Program-made: the position numbers and the translations under genes | Notes under the pieces: generated by a model | Seen by the model: only the letters and a program-made list of their open reading frames with translations | Database searches by the model: none | Told to the model about the DNA's origin: nothing | DNA from: M0108 sp044228695 | GTDB taxonomy: Bacteria; Pseudomonadota; Gammaproteobacteria; Chromatiales; Chromatiaceae | Direction of reading: 5' to 3' | Length of the DNA stretch: 36,588 nucleotides | Assembly: GCA_044228695.1 (NCBI GenBank) | Contig: JBGAUK010000027.1 | Coordinates: 1-36,588 of the forward strand | In this document: piece after piece, positions 10,706 to 21,993 of the stretch | Numbering within the stretch: position 1 is the stretch's first letter | Layout of the letters: the number at the start of each line of letters is the position of its first letter

Positions 10706-10757
10706 GGGGTGGTCCTGCCTTCGTTGGCCGCGACGTCGCCGACGGTGCTGATGGGGG
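10702..10757 (-). CDS. hoxU: 3' end of HoxU (diaphorase small subunit), truncated by gap
   Basis: Only the last 17 codons (PISTVGDVAANEGRTTP) are present, between the N run and the start of hoxY. Their ATGA overlap with hoxY and their position in the HoxF-U-Y-H order identify them as the probable HoxU C-terminus; the sequence alone is too short to prove it. HoxU is a NuoG-like subunit of about 235 residues with [2Fe-2S] and [4Fe-4S] clusters linking HoxF to HoxY. The rest lies in the gap. The frame happens to run through the Ns into hoxF, but this is chance. Confidence 0.5.
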
Positions 10758-10854
10758 NNNNNNNNNNNNNNNNNNNNNNNNNNNNNNNNNNNNNNNNNNN
10801 NNNNNNNNNNNNNNNNNNNNNNNNNNNNNNNNNNNNNNNNNNNNNNNNNNNNNN
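10758..10854. other. assembly gap (97 N)
   Basis: A run of 97 unknown bases joins the 3' part of hoxF to the last codons of hoxU. An intact hoxU plus the end of hoxF would need roughly 700-800 bases, so the stated length is probably too small. Confidence 0.95.
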
Positions 10855-12537
<1,683 letters not shown>

Positions 12538-12761
12538 GCCAACCCCTGGCGTTACTGGAGAAAAATACCGACCTTATCCGGTAGGAATTTAGATAAATTT
12601 TTACAAATCTTACTATTAGGTAATCATGACCTGAATGAACCATCCCTCATTACCCTTACACCATTTTCTTATACTAGGACCTAATGGGGACTGTTCGCAA
12701 CCATCGGCTTGGCACCACCTACCTCAATCTGGAGCCCTGGACAGACCGAAGGTGCGATTCA
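12538..12761 (-). promoter_or_regulatory. upstream region of the hox operon
   Basis: This gap holds no gene. Its central part (about 12568-12680) is strikingly AT-rich compared with the surrounding DNA, which fits a promoter region read towards hoxF. I could not find a convincing -35/-10 pair, a -24/-12 sigma-54 site or an FNR box. Confidence 0.4.
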
Positions 12762-14957
<2,196 letters not shown>

Positions 14958-15150
14958 GGATTAAGGTAAGCGGAATCTGGCCAGTATGACAGTTTTCAAC
15001 CCGGGCGGAACCCTGGCCAGGGGCGGGCCCCTGCCGCCCCCCGGTGGCCGCGTCAGCAGGGGCGTGCCGCAAGAGACCCACGCCGATCCACCCTCCGGAC
15101 GGGGTTCGCCAGCTAACAGCAAAATCCTCCCCGCCAGCCTATCTCGGCGA

Positions 15151-15156
15151 TATAAT
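15151..15156 (+). promoter_or_regulatory. candidate -10 element for the STAS gene
   Basis: A perfect TATAAT lies 69 bases before the STAS start, in the divergent intergenic region. No good -35 is found 16-18 bases upstream, so support is limited. Confidence 0.3.
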
Positions 15157-15224
15157 CCGGGCCAACTTCCCCCCGCGCTGCGACGGCGCGACATTTACGG
15201 CAACCCCCAGCCAGGAGTAAGCAA

Positions 15225-15560
15225 TTGGATATTACCCACAGTCAACAAGGCGCCATCCGGATCATCGAACTCAAGGGGCGTATGGACGCCGTCACGGCAC
15301 CCCTCTTCGACAAGGCCTTCGCCGAGGCCGCCACCCCGGAGGCGTCGGACTTTGTCATTCAGCTCAATGGCCTGGAATACATCAGCAGCGCCGGCCTGCG
15401 CAGCATTCTCATGGTCGCCAAGCAGGTCAAGGCCCGGTCCGGCCGCCTGATTCTCACCGGGCTCACCGACGAGGTGCGGGAGGTTTTCCATCTCTCCGGC
15501 TTCCATACCATCCTGCGCATCTGCGGCACCAAGGAAGAAGCTCTCGCCGAATTGGCGTAA
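15225..15560 (+). CDS. STAS-domain anti-sigma factor antagonist
   Basis: A 111-residue single-domain protein of the SpoIIAA/RsbV family. These proteins bind an RsbW-type kinase/anti-sigma factor and are switched off by phosphorylation of a conserved Ser. The core IRIIELKGRMDAVTAPLFDK and the switch segment YISSAGLRSIL, with candidate phospho-acceptors Ser54 and Ser55, are clear. The start codon is TTG at 15225, supported by AGGAG at 15213-15217 with a 7-base spacing. No anti-sigma kinase or phosphatase gene is adjacent. An RsbW-like domain is found at the end of the ABC ATPase at 26.5 kb, but any link is speculative. Confidence 0.88.
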   Translation: MDITHSQQGAIRIIELKGRMDAVTAPLFDKAFAEAATPEASDFVIQLNGLEYISSAGLRSILMVAKQVKARSGRLILTGLTDEVREVFHLSGFHTILRICGTKEEALAELA

Positions 15561-15576
15561 CACCCTGCCCTCTCCC

Positions 15577-15604
15577 GGCGCCGGGTCGGCCTCTCGCCGG
15601 CGCC
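15577..15604 (+). terminator. GC-rich hairpin after the STAS gene
   Basis: GGCGCCGG (15577-15584) and CCGGCGCC (15597-15604) form a perfect 8-bp stem with a 12-base loop, 17 bases after the stop codon. Only scattered T follow, so termination is uncertain. Confidence 0.35.
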
Positions 15605-15641
15605 ACCCCTCTCTTGATTTCCAGAGCACCCCTTTAAGCCC

Positions 15642-16499
15642 ATGTCCCGCTTTCGCGAAGGCTTCGTCAATTTTCCGGGCCCCACCCAGCCCTTGCGCAT
15701 GGCCTATACCGACTGGGGGGATATCGACAACCCCAGGCTGCTGATCTGCGTCCACGGCCTGACCCGTTGCGGGCGTGATTTCGACACCCTAGCCGAGGCG
15801 CTGGCCGATGACTACCGGGTCATCTGCCCGGACATCATCGGCCGCGGCCTCAGCGACTGGCTCGACGACCCTGCTGGCTACGGCATCCCCACCTACGCCC
15901 AACACATGCTGGCCCTGCTGGCAGCGCTGGGCGCGGCCAAGGTCGATTGGCTGGGGACCTCCATGGGTGGACTCATCGGCATGGCCCTCGCCGCCCAGCC
16001 CGACAGCCCCATCCAGCGACTCATCCTCAATGACGTGGGTCCCGAGATCTCGGGGCCCTCCCTGGCACGGATCGCCCAATATGTCGGTCGTGACGAACGC
16101 TGGGACAGCCTGGAGGAGGCCATGGCCCAACAAAGCCAGGCCCTGGCCCCCTTTGGTCAGCTGAGCCCCGCGCAGTGGCACCGGATTCTGCTACCCGGCC
16201 TGGTGCAGGACGCCCAGGGCCAGTGGCGGACACGCTATGACCCGCGCATCGCCCTGTCCCTGCGCGCCATCAGCAACGCCAACCAGAACGCCGACCTCTG
16301 GCCCCTCTACGACGCCATCAGCTGCCCCACCCTGGCCATCCACGGCGCCGATTCCGATCTGTTGACCGCCGAGGTCTGGCAGGCCATGGCCACCCGGGGT
16401 CCCCGCGCGACCCTCGCCGAGGTCCCCAATGTCGGCCATGCCCCCCCCTTTCTCGACGAGGCGCAGATCGCCATCGTGCGGGATTACCTGCGAGGCTGA
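15642..16499 (+). CDS. alpha/beta hydrolase
   Basis: A 285-residue soluble hydrolase of the alpha/beta fold. Landmarks: HGLTRCGRDFD after strand 3, the GRGLSDW loop, the nucleophile elbow GTSMGG with Ser107, the Asp in HGADSDLL and the His in NVGHAPPF. No signal peptide is seen. The chemistry cannot be assigned; related proteins include esterases, haloperoxidase-like enzymes and C-C hydrolases. It ends 93 bases before the RiPP gene B1, in the same direction, so it could be cotranscribed, but it has no resemblance to a B2 leader peptidase. The ATG at 15642 gives the expected N-terminus. Confidence 0.85.
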   Translation: MSRFREGFVNFPGPTQPLRMAYTDWGDIDNPRLLICVHGLTRCGRDFDTLAEALADDYRVICPDIIGRGLSDWLDDPAGYGIPTYAQHMLALLAALGAAKVDWLGTSMGGLIGMALAAQPDSPIQRLILNDVGPEISGPSLARIAQYVGRDERWDSLEEAMAQQSQALAPFGQLSPAQWHRILLPGLVQDAQGQWRTRYDPRIALSLRAISNANQNADLWPLYDAISCPTLAIHGADSDLLTAEVWQAMATRGPRATLAEVPNVGHAPPFLDEAQIAIVRDYLRG

Positions 16500-16592
16500 G
16501 GGCGCACGCTGGCCCCTATTCAGAGGGCAAATCATGCCCCTGCCGTGGGACGTAGCCCTCGGTCAATCAAATGACATTCTCCTGAGTAAACC

Positions 16593-16865
16593 ATGAAAAT
16601 CACCCTTTCCACTCAGCTACTCACCCAGGATATCGAGGACGAACTGATCCTGCTCAATATGGAAACGGGCCGCTATTTTGGTCTGCAAGGCACGGGCAAC
16701 CGAGTCTGGCAACTGCTGGCCGCATTGGGCGATACCGATCAGGTACTGGCAGCCCTGCAAGATGAATACGACGCCGACGAAACGACGCTCCGCCAGGATA
16801 TCGATGAACTGATCGAACGCTTGATCGAGGCCAACCTGGTCAGTCTTGTTGAGGAACCCGCCTAG
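16593..16865 (+). CDS. lasso peptide B1-type protein (PqqD-like RiPP recognition element)
   Basis: A 90-residue stand-alone PqqD-family protein. In lasso-peptide clusters B1 binds the precursor leader and presents it to the B2 protease and the cyclase. Family features seen: the N-terminal beta hairpin with ELILLNMETGRYFGLQGTG, then NRVWQLL and the helical part with DTDQVLAALQDEYDAD and the DIDELIERLIEANLV ending. The gene ends three bases before the cyclase start, so the two are almost certainly translated from one message. In a different setting a PqqD-like protein could serve PQQ synthesis, but no pqq gene is here and the neighbours are lasso-type. Confidence 0.85.
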   Translation: MKITLSTQLLTQDIEDELILLNMETGRYFGLQGTGNRVWQLLAALGDTDQVLAALQDEYDADETTLRQDIDELIERLIEANLVSLVEEPA

Positions 16866-16868
16866 CCA

Positions 16869-18713
16869 ATGAGTGCTTGCTTTGGCGAATTCCGGCGGGA
16901 CGGTCGAGCGGTCGATGATGCCCGACTGCTCGCCATGGCTGCGGCCATCCCCTGGTACGGAAAGGATGGTCAGGGCTTGTATTGCCAAGCCAGTATCGGC
17001 CTCGGCGTGCTGCGGTGCTATACCACTCCGGAATCCCTCCACGAACTCCCGATTCAGATCGCAACCGGGGCCCAGCACATCCTGGCCGGTAACTACCGCA
17101 TCGACAACCGTGCCGAACTGACGCAAGCGCTGGCCTTGTCACCCCCGCCAAACCGCCCACTTACCGACGCAGAACTCATCCTGGCGGCCTATGGTACTTG
17201 GGGAAAGGCATGCGGCAAACATCTGATCGGTGATTTTGCCCTTGCGATTTGGGATGGCGCCCAACAGCAACTCTTGCTAATCCGGGATCAACTCGGCATT
17301 GCCCCGCTCTATTACTACCCCACCGCTTGGGGCCTGATCTTCGCCAGCGATTTGCGGGCGCTTGCCGCCCACCCCGAGGGTCCGCGCGAACTCGACCCGG
17401 TTGCCATCCTGCATCATCTACGCGACAGACAATATCTACTGCCAACCACGACCTACCTGGCCGGTGTACGGAAGCTGCAACCCGGTCACGGGCTCACCGC
17501 GACGACCACCGCCAGCCACGAACACCCCTACTGGTCACCCAAGGACGCACCCAAGGTCAGCTTGCCCGATGCGGATGCCTATGCCCAACGCCTGCGGCGG
17601 CTGTTTGAGCAAGCCGTCGCCTGCCGGTTGCGTACGCTACACCCGGTCGGCACCCATCTGAGCGGCGGGCTGGACTCCTCGGCGATCGCGCTAGAGGCTC
17701 AACATCAGCTCCAGGCACGGGGCGAATCGCTGGCCGGCGCATACTCCTGGTTGCCCCCATTAGGGCCCGGAGATGATCCCGATGCCCCGGAATATGCCGC
17801 CACCCGTCGCGCCGAAGCCGCGCTCGGGATGCCGGCGGAGTCCGTTGAACTGACCCCCGCGACCCTGCGCCAGGAACTGAATCGGAACATCGCCTTGGAA
17901 GGCTATGCGAACCTCTGGTACGAGACACTCGTGCGCGACAAGGCCAAAATCCAGGGCATCCGCACCCTCCTCTCCGGCTGGGGCGGGGATGAGGCCGTCT
18001 CCTCGGGCCCCCGTGGTTATGCCGCCGAGCTCTTCTGGACGGGACACTGGTTGCGGTTGGTGGGCCTGGTCCGCTCGCGCATCGATTTACCCTTGGAACA
18101 AAGCACCCCTGTCCCGCCCAAGCCGGCTTGGCGGCGGGCCTTGGGTTGTCTTTATGGACAGGTGTTCCTGCCCTCCTTGCCCAAGGCAATCTACTGCCGC
18201 TGGCGGGGCATGACCCGGTCGCCGATGGAGGGATTCGATGCCGCTGACCTGGACATGGCCACCGTGCAGATGCAGCCGCCTTTACCCTGCGATGGACAGA
18301 GAAAGGTCGGGAAGCGCAGGGAGATGACGCGAGCCCTGATGGCCGGGCATCTGCAGGCCCGCATCGAGGCTTGGGCGGCGCAGGGGGCGCGGGATGATAT
18401 CCAGTACGTGTATCCTCTGTTGGACCTCCGGCTGATTGAGTTTTGTCTGGGCACGCCACCGGCACTCTTTGCCCATCCCAAGCAGACCCGGGGTCTGTTT
18501 CGGGAAGTCATGCGCGGCTTGTTGCCCGAGGAGATCCGCCTGGCCTCGGTCAAACGCGAGTCGGCGCGGGTCACGAAGGGAATGGCCAGCCTCCGTGCGG
18601 CCCTGTATGGCGAGGGGAATGACGACGCGGAAGCACTGCGCCTCTCAATGCAAGGGTCGCGGCAAATACAGGTCGCAGCGATGCGATCGTTGCTGGGAAC
18701 CGAGATTGCATGA
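16869..18713 (+). CDS. lasso peptide C-type macrolactam cyclase (asparagine synthetase-like)
   Basis: A 614-residue asparagine-synthetase B homologue. In lasso clusters it adenylates an Asp/Glu side chain of the core and joins it to the core N-terminus. The N-terminal glutaminase-like domain is present (NYRIDNRAEL, GDFALAIWD, IRDQLGIAPLYY), but the catalytic Cys2 is absent (it begins MSACFGEF), as expected for a lasso cyclase that does not use glutamine. The synthetase domain has the pyrophosphatase motif SGGLDSS (265-271), SGWGGDEAVS and YPLLDLRLIEF. It directly follows B1 and precedes precursor A. Its stop codon overlaps the candidate promoter of the precursor. Confidence 0.88.
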   Translation: MSACFGEFRRDGRAVDDARLLAMAAAIPWYGKDGQGLYCQASIGLGVLRCYTTPESLHELPIQIATGAQHILAGNYRIDNRAELTQALALSPPPNRPLTDAELILAAYGTWGKACGKHLIGDFALAIWDGAQQQLLLIRDQLGIAPLYYYPTAWGLIFASDLRALAAHPEGPRELDPVAILHHLRDRQYLLPTTTYLAGVRKLQPGHGLTATTTASHEHPYWSPKDAPKVSLPDADAYAQRLRRLFEQAVACRLRTLHPVGTHLSGGLDSSAIALEAQHQLQARGESLAGAYSWLPPLGPGDDPDAPEYAATRRAEAALGMPAESVELTPATLRQELNRNIALEGYANLWYETLVRDKAKIQGIRTLLSGWGGDEAVSSGPRGYAAELFWTGHWLRLVGLVRSRIDLPLEQSTPVPPKPAWRRALGCLYGQVFLPSLPKAIYCRWRGMTRSPMEGFDAADLDMATVQMQPPLPCDGQRKVGKRREMTRALMAGHLQARIEAWAAQGARDDIQYVYPLLDLRLIEFCLGTPPALFAHPKQTRGLFREVMRGLLPEEIRLASVKRESARVTKGMASLRAALYGEGNDDAEALRLSMQGSRQIQVAAMRSLLGTEIA

Positions 18714-18739
18714 CAGACTTGGCAGCCTTGAGATATACT
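18710..18739 (+). promoter_or_regulatory. candidate promoter of the RiPP precursor gene
   Basis: ATGACA (18710-18715) and TATACT (18734-18739), each five of six to consensus, are 18 bases apart. The -35 overlaps the stop codon of the cyclase. Transcription would begin about 40 bases before the precursor ATG, allowing the precursor to be made in excess over its enzymes. Confidence 0.45.
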
Positions 18740-18786
18740 TTTTTGGAATCGGACCAGATCTGGATTATGCAGCCATAGGTAACATC

Positions 18787-18948
18787 ATGAATTCTGAATA
18801 CTCACCCTCACAGGCGCAGCAGACCCAAGGGCCACGCCAAACTTGGTCGAAGCCCAATCTGCTTGATTACGGATCGGTTGGGGACATCACCAAGGGTGGT
18901 AATTCTGATTTAACGGAAGACCTTACTCTTGCTTTTGGGAGTCCATGA
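18787..18948 (+). CDS. lasso-peptide-type RiPP precursor (A)
   Basis: A 53-residue precursor in the cluster B1-C-A-K. Its leader has the aromatic-x2-P-x-L-x3-G recognition motif known from lasso leaders (WSKPNLLDYG, residues 20-29) that B1 binds, followed by SVGDITK. Thr35 sits at the conserved penultimate leader position, giving a leader of 36 residues and a core GGNSDLTEDLTLAFGSP (37-53). Core Gly1 can form a macrolactam with Glu8 (Glu44) or Asp9 (Asp45), the standard 8- or 9-residue ring, leaving an 8-9 residue tail with Phe14 as possible steric plug. Ser16, next to last, could be the kinase target. AGGT precedes the ATG by six bases. The last 20 bases overlap the longest form of the kinase gene. 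Confidence 0.8.
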   Translation: MNSEYSPSQAQQTQGPRQTWSKPNLLDYGSVGDITKGGNSDLTEDLTLAFGSP

Positions 18949-20010
18949 TAATTCTCCCGCTCACGATTCATCGGCAATTGATTTGAGTGCAAAACGTTAT
19001 TTCTACGCCCTACACGGCACTCATCTCTGTTCAGACCTGCTACTTGCCGGTCTGAACACGATTCCGAAATCCTCCCCTCAACTCCAACTGCGCATCCGAG
19101 CCCTATCGCGGGCAGCCTGTGCGCCCGAAGTCAGTACCCCTCGCCCTGGATTCAGACGTCATGCCCAAACAGGCCAGCACGCCCTGGTCTATGTCACGGG
19201 CGGCCCTTCATCCCGCCTGACCGCCTCCTATTCGGCAACAGGCGATCGCCTGGAACTGGTTTGGTGGGATGCCGACAGCCCTGGGCTTGAGGGCCTCGAC
19301 CGGATCCTGACCTCCTACCTGCTCGGCAACCTGATCGCCATGGCCCTGCGCCTGTCGGGAAGCCTTGTCCTGCACGGCAACGCGGCCTGCATCGGCGGGC
19401 AAACGCTTGCCTGGGTCGGCGACAAGGGCGCGGGTAAATCCACCCTCTCGGCCGCCATGCTCGAGGCTGGTCATCCTCTGGTCACCGACGATCAAGTGGT
19501 GCTCCGCGAGGCGGTTGATGGCTGGCGCCCGGCCTACGGCGTGCCCCGCATTCGCCTCTGGCCCGAGAGCCTGGCCCACGGATCGCCCATGACGCGTTCA
19601 GCCTTTCACCAACCCTTGGGCGAGACCATCAAAGGCTGGTTGGAAACCAAACCGCCCCTTGCCGCCGTTGGGACGCCCCCCCCCCGCTGGCCGCCCTCTA
19701 CATCCTGGAGCCGCGCTGCCCGCATCTCCCCGAGGCCCGAATCACCCCTCTTCCCCCTGGGCAACGCCTCCAATCCTTGCTCAAACACCGGCTGGCTCGT
19801 CAATCACTGCCGATGACGAACGACCAACTGAATACCGAGTTCAGCGCCCTCGCCAAATTCACCTCTCGGGTACCTGTTTACTCCCTGCGGCTGCCTGACC
19901 GCCTGGAGGCTTTACCCGAGGTGGTACATCAGTTGGCCAGCCGGCACCGCACGGCAACCGTGATTAACGAACGGAGCCAGGATCAGTTCGTAGCGGATAA
20001 CGCCTGGTAG
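18929..20010 (+). CDS. HprK-like kinase of the lasso cluster (K), frameshifted
   Basis: A homologue of the HPr Ser kinase C-terminal domain; such kinases (PadeK of paeninodin) phosphorylate a Ser of a lasso precursor. The N-terminal part reads YFYALHGTHLCSDLLLAGL, then the P-loop GDKGAGKST (Gly164 from the first start), VTDDQVVL and the PAYGVPRIRLWP motif. In a run of ten C at 19676-19685 the frame is broken: downstream, the family-like sequence LAALYILEPRCP continues in the +2 frame to the TAG at 20010. One extra C, or two fewer, restores a protein of about 360 residues. It may be a sequencing error, a pseudogene or phase variation. Starts possible: TTG at 18929, overlapping the precursor, or TTG at 18983 (SAKRYFYALHG), which fits the domain better. 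Its end overlaps the convergent glycosyltransferase by 28 bases. Confidence 0.75.
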
Positions 20011-21116
20011 AGGCGCAATAGTTCGGCGATGGATAGCCGGTCGTCGTAGCGTTCCATAACCCGATCACGCGTGATCTTGAGCAACTCCCGACGTTCCTCG
20101 GGGTCTTGATTGACGAGAGTCACCAGGGCGTCGGTTAGGGAGTCAACCCGGTTCGGTTCAACCATGACAGCCGATTGCTCGAGAAAGGTGCCTGCATAGT
20201 CCGGCAACCGTGCGGTGATGATGGGGCGTTGACAGGCTGCGGCCTCGATCAGCGTCACCGCCAGCGCATCCTGTGCGGGATAGCTGATCACCGCATCGGA
20301 CATCGCATAAACTCCAGGCATCATCCGATGCGGCATCGGCGGCAGAATCCGTATCGCGTCCTTGATCCCCAGGCTTGTGGCTTCGTTCATCACCTCATTG
20401 AAGTAAATTTCGGCCTCACCAGACTGGTTGTTTCGTCCCATACGAGTGCACACAAGATAGGTCGGCTTCTCGCATCTCTGGCGGGCGGAGGCGAAGGCGC
20501 GCACGATGAGATGATGGTTATAGACCTTGCCCCATCCCCGGGGAGAGGCCAGCACGAAGGCATCTAGAGGCAGCTTCAGACACTGTCTCCATGCCGAACC
20601 TTGTGCATCGCTCTGGGATTGATAGTGGCGCACATCCAGGCCCTGCGTCAGAAGAACGACTTTCGGGCGATCGGGATAACGGGTCCGCACGGCTTCGGCC
20701 CCGGCGGGTCCAATAAACACCAGGGCCTGACTCGCAAGGATCATCCGATCCAGCGTGATCGGGAGTCTGGCCGAGGGGTTTTGTGCCAGCCGGTTCAAAT
20801 AGCCTTGCGCGGATATCACGAGCGGTTGCAGACCCGCCTCCACACACCAGGCCGCCTCCTTGTCCAGTCCATGAGCATGAATAATATCGGGCTGGAATTG
20901 ATCGGCAGCCAGTTTGATCTGGGCGATCGCCTCTGTATGACTAACCTGACTTGCGCCCTCGCCGGTTATAAGTGGGAGAAAACGGTATCGGACCGGGGGT
21001 ATGCCCTCGTAGGGATTGCTCTCGCCGACAAACAAGATCTCACAGCCACCCCGTACCATCCAGACCAATTGCCGGTGAACGGCTGTAACATTTTTTCCTA
21101 CCACTAATACGCGCAT
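19983..21116 (-). CDS. GT4-family glycosyltransferase
   Basis: A 377-residue GT-B fold glycosyltransferase, probably adding one sugar of a surface polysaccharide on the cytoplasmic face. It shows the N-terminal Rossmann start RVLVVGKN, the acceptor loop PDIIHAHGLDKEAAWC and the donor region PAQDALAVTLIEAAACQRPIITARLPDYAG, whose E-x7-E-like element is typical of family GT4. AAAGG six bases before the ATG at 21116 supports the start. It is the last gene of a five-gene minus-strand block. Donor and acceptor sugars are not readable. Confidence 0.85.
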   Translation of the reverse strand: MRVLVVGKNVTAVHRQLVWMVRGGCEILFVGESNPYEGIPPVRYRFLPLITGEGASQVSHTEAIAQIKLAADQFQPDIIHAHGLDKEAAWCVEAGLQPLVISAQGYLNRLAQNPSARLPITLDRMILASQALVFIGPAGAEAVRTRYPDRPKVVLLTQGLDVRHYQSQSDAQGSAWRQCLKLPLDAFVLASPRGWGKVYNHHLIVRAFASARQRCEKPTYLVCTRMGRNNQSGEAEIYFNEVMNEATSLGIKDAIRILPPMPHRMMPGVYAMSDAVISYPAQDALAVTLIEAAACQRPIITARLPDYAGTFLEQSAVMVEPNRVDSLTDALVTLVNQDPEERRELLKITRDRVMERYDDRLSIAELLRLYQALSATN

Positions 21117-21131
21117 TGGATACCTTTAGCT

Positions 21132-21905
21132 TTAGGAATTTGCATCGCACGGCGAACGATTCGGCGACAAATAACTGGCGTAGGTGCGGTACAGGGCACG
21201 AGCCAGATCTGGAGCAACGGACTCGGAAAGGGGATGCGTTACACCATACCGGAATGCCCTGATTTGATCGGCCAAATCAGCCAGGCTGATTTCATATTCT
21301 GGTATTACTCTGGCCCACCAAACACCCCCGTCGGTTTTTGACAAAGACCGAATAAACCCCGAGACCACATCATCAATATGAACTAGACGAATACGCGCAG
21401 CAGGCTCATCGATATGAATGGGTAAGTCATTAGCGATATTATGGCAGAAGGTTGCAACAACCGAGTTGTAATTTGGCCTACACCACCTGCCAAATACCCC
21501 AGGCAGGCGATAGATAATAACCGGATTATCCGTAACACTGGCCATACGTACAATGGCCCTTTCAGCAGATCGCTTACTTTGCCCATAGGGGGAATTGAAT
21601 TTAGAATGTATTGATGAGGCCAGCAACGTGGTAGTTTTCCTTTTCGATGTCCTTATCACATCGCAAAGTCCCTCTGTCAGGCCCATATTCACTCGCATGA
21701 ATTCAGAGCTAACGGCAGATCGGTTAACCCCAGCCAGATGAACGACAGCATCCGCTTGGGCGATATAATCGATTAAGATCTCGAACGCATCGCCTCTATT
21801 AAATTCAAGGATGTGCCAAGTTGCCTGTTGACCAAGTCTTGCAACTAGATTCTTTCCGATGAACCCTTGAGATCCAGTTATCAATATCCGTCTTACATGG
21901 CTCAT
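21132..21905 (-). CDS. NAD-dependent epimerase/dehydratase (extended SDR), sugar nucleotide reductase-like
   Basis: A 257-residue extended-SDR protein. The nucleotide-binding GSQGFIG, the AVVHLAG strand, the catalytic SSIHSKFNSPYGQSK with Tyr and Lys (YxxxK), and the substrate region YRLPGVFGRW are visible. It resembles enzymes that reduce the 4-keto group of UDP-sugars in O-antigen clusters (WbpV-like) and the SDR half of CapF-type reductases, but it lacks the cupin domain of CapF. It lies 15 bases before the glycosyltransferase gene in the same direction. The DNA is clearly less GC-rich than the chromosomal genes around the block, a sign of transfer. Confidence 0.8.
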   Translation of the reverse strand: MSHVRRILITGSQGFIGKNLVARLGQQATWHILEFNRGDAFEILIDYIAQADAVVHLAGVNRSAVSSEFMRVNMGLTEGLCDVIRTSKRKTTTLLASSIHSKFNSPYGQSKRSAERAIVRMASVTDNPVIIYRLPGVFGRWCRPNYNSVVATFCHNIANDLPIHIDEPAARIRLVHIDDVVSGFIRSLSKTDGGVWWARVIPEYEISLADLADQIRAFRYGVTHPLSESVAPDLARALYRTYASYLSPNRSPCDANS

Positions 21906-21993
21906 TTGGCGAATCTATCTGACACAAGGATTATGGTGTACAAATAATAGCGGCAAATCTGGCCATTAAACCTAACTCGTTAACATCCCGCTC

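Noticed and set aside
15642..16499. The alpha/beta hydrolase as the missing lasso leader peptidase
   Set aside because: Known B2 enzymes are Cys proteases of the transglutaminase fold, and this protein has a clear Ser-His-Asp hydrolase layout with a separate gap before B1.
16593..16865. PqqD of a pyrroloquinoline quinone cluster
   Set aside because: No pqqA, B, C or E is near, and the gene is joined to an asparagine-synthetase-like cyclase and a lasso-like precursor.
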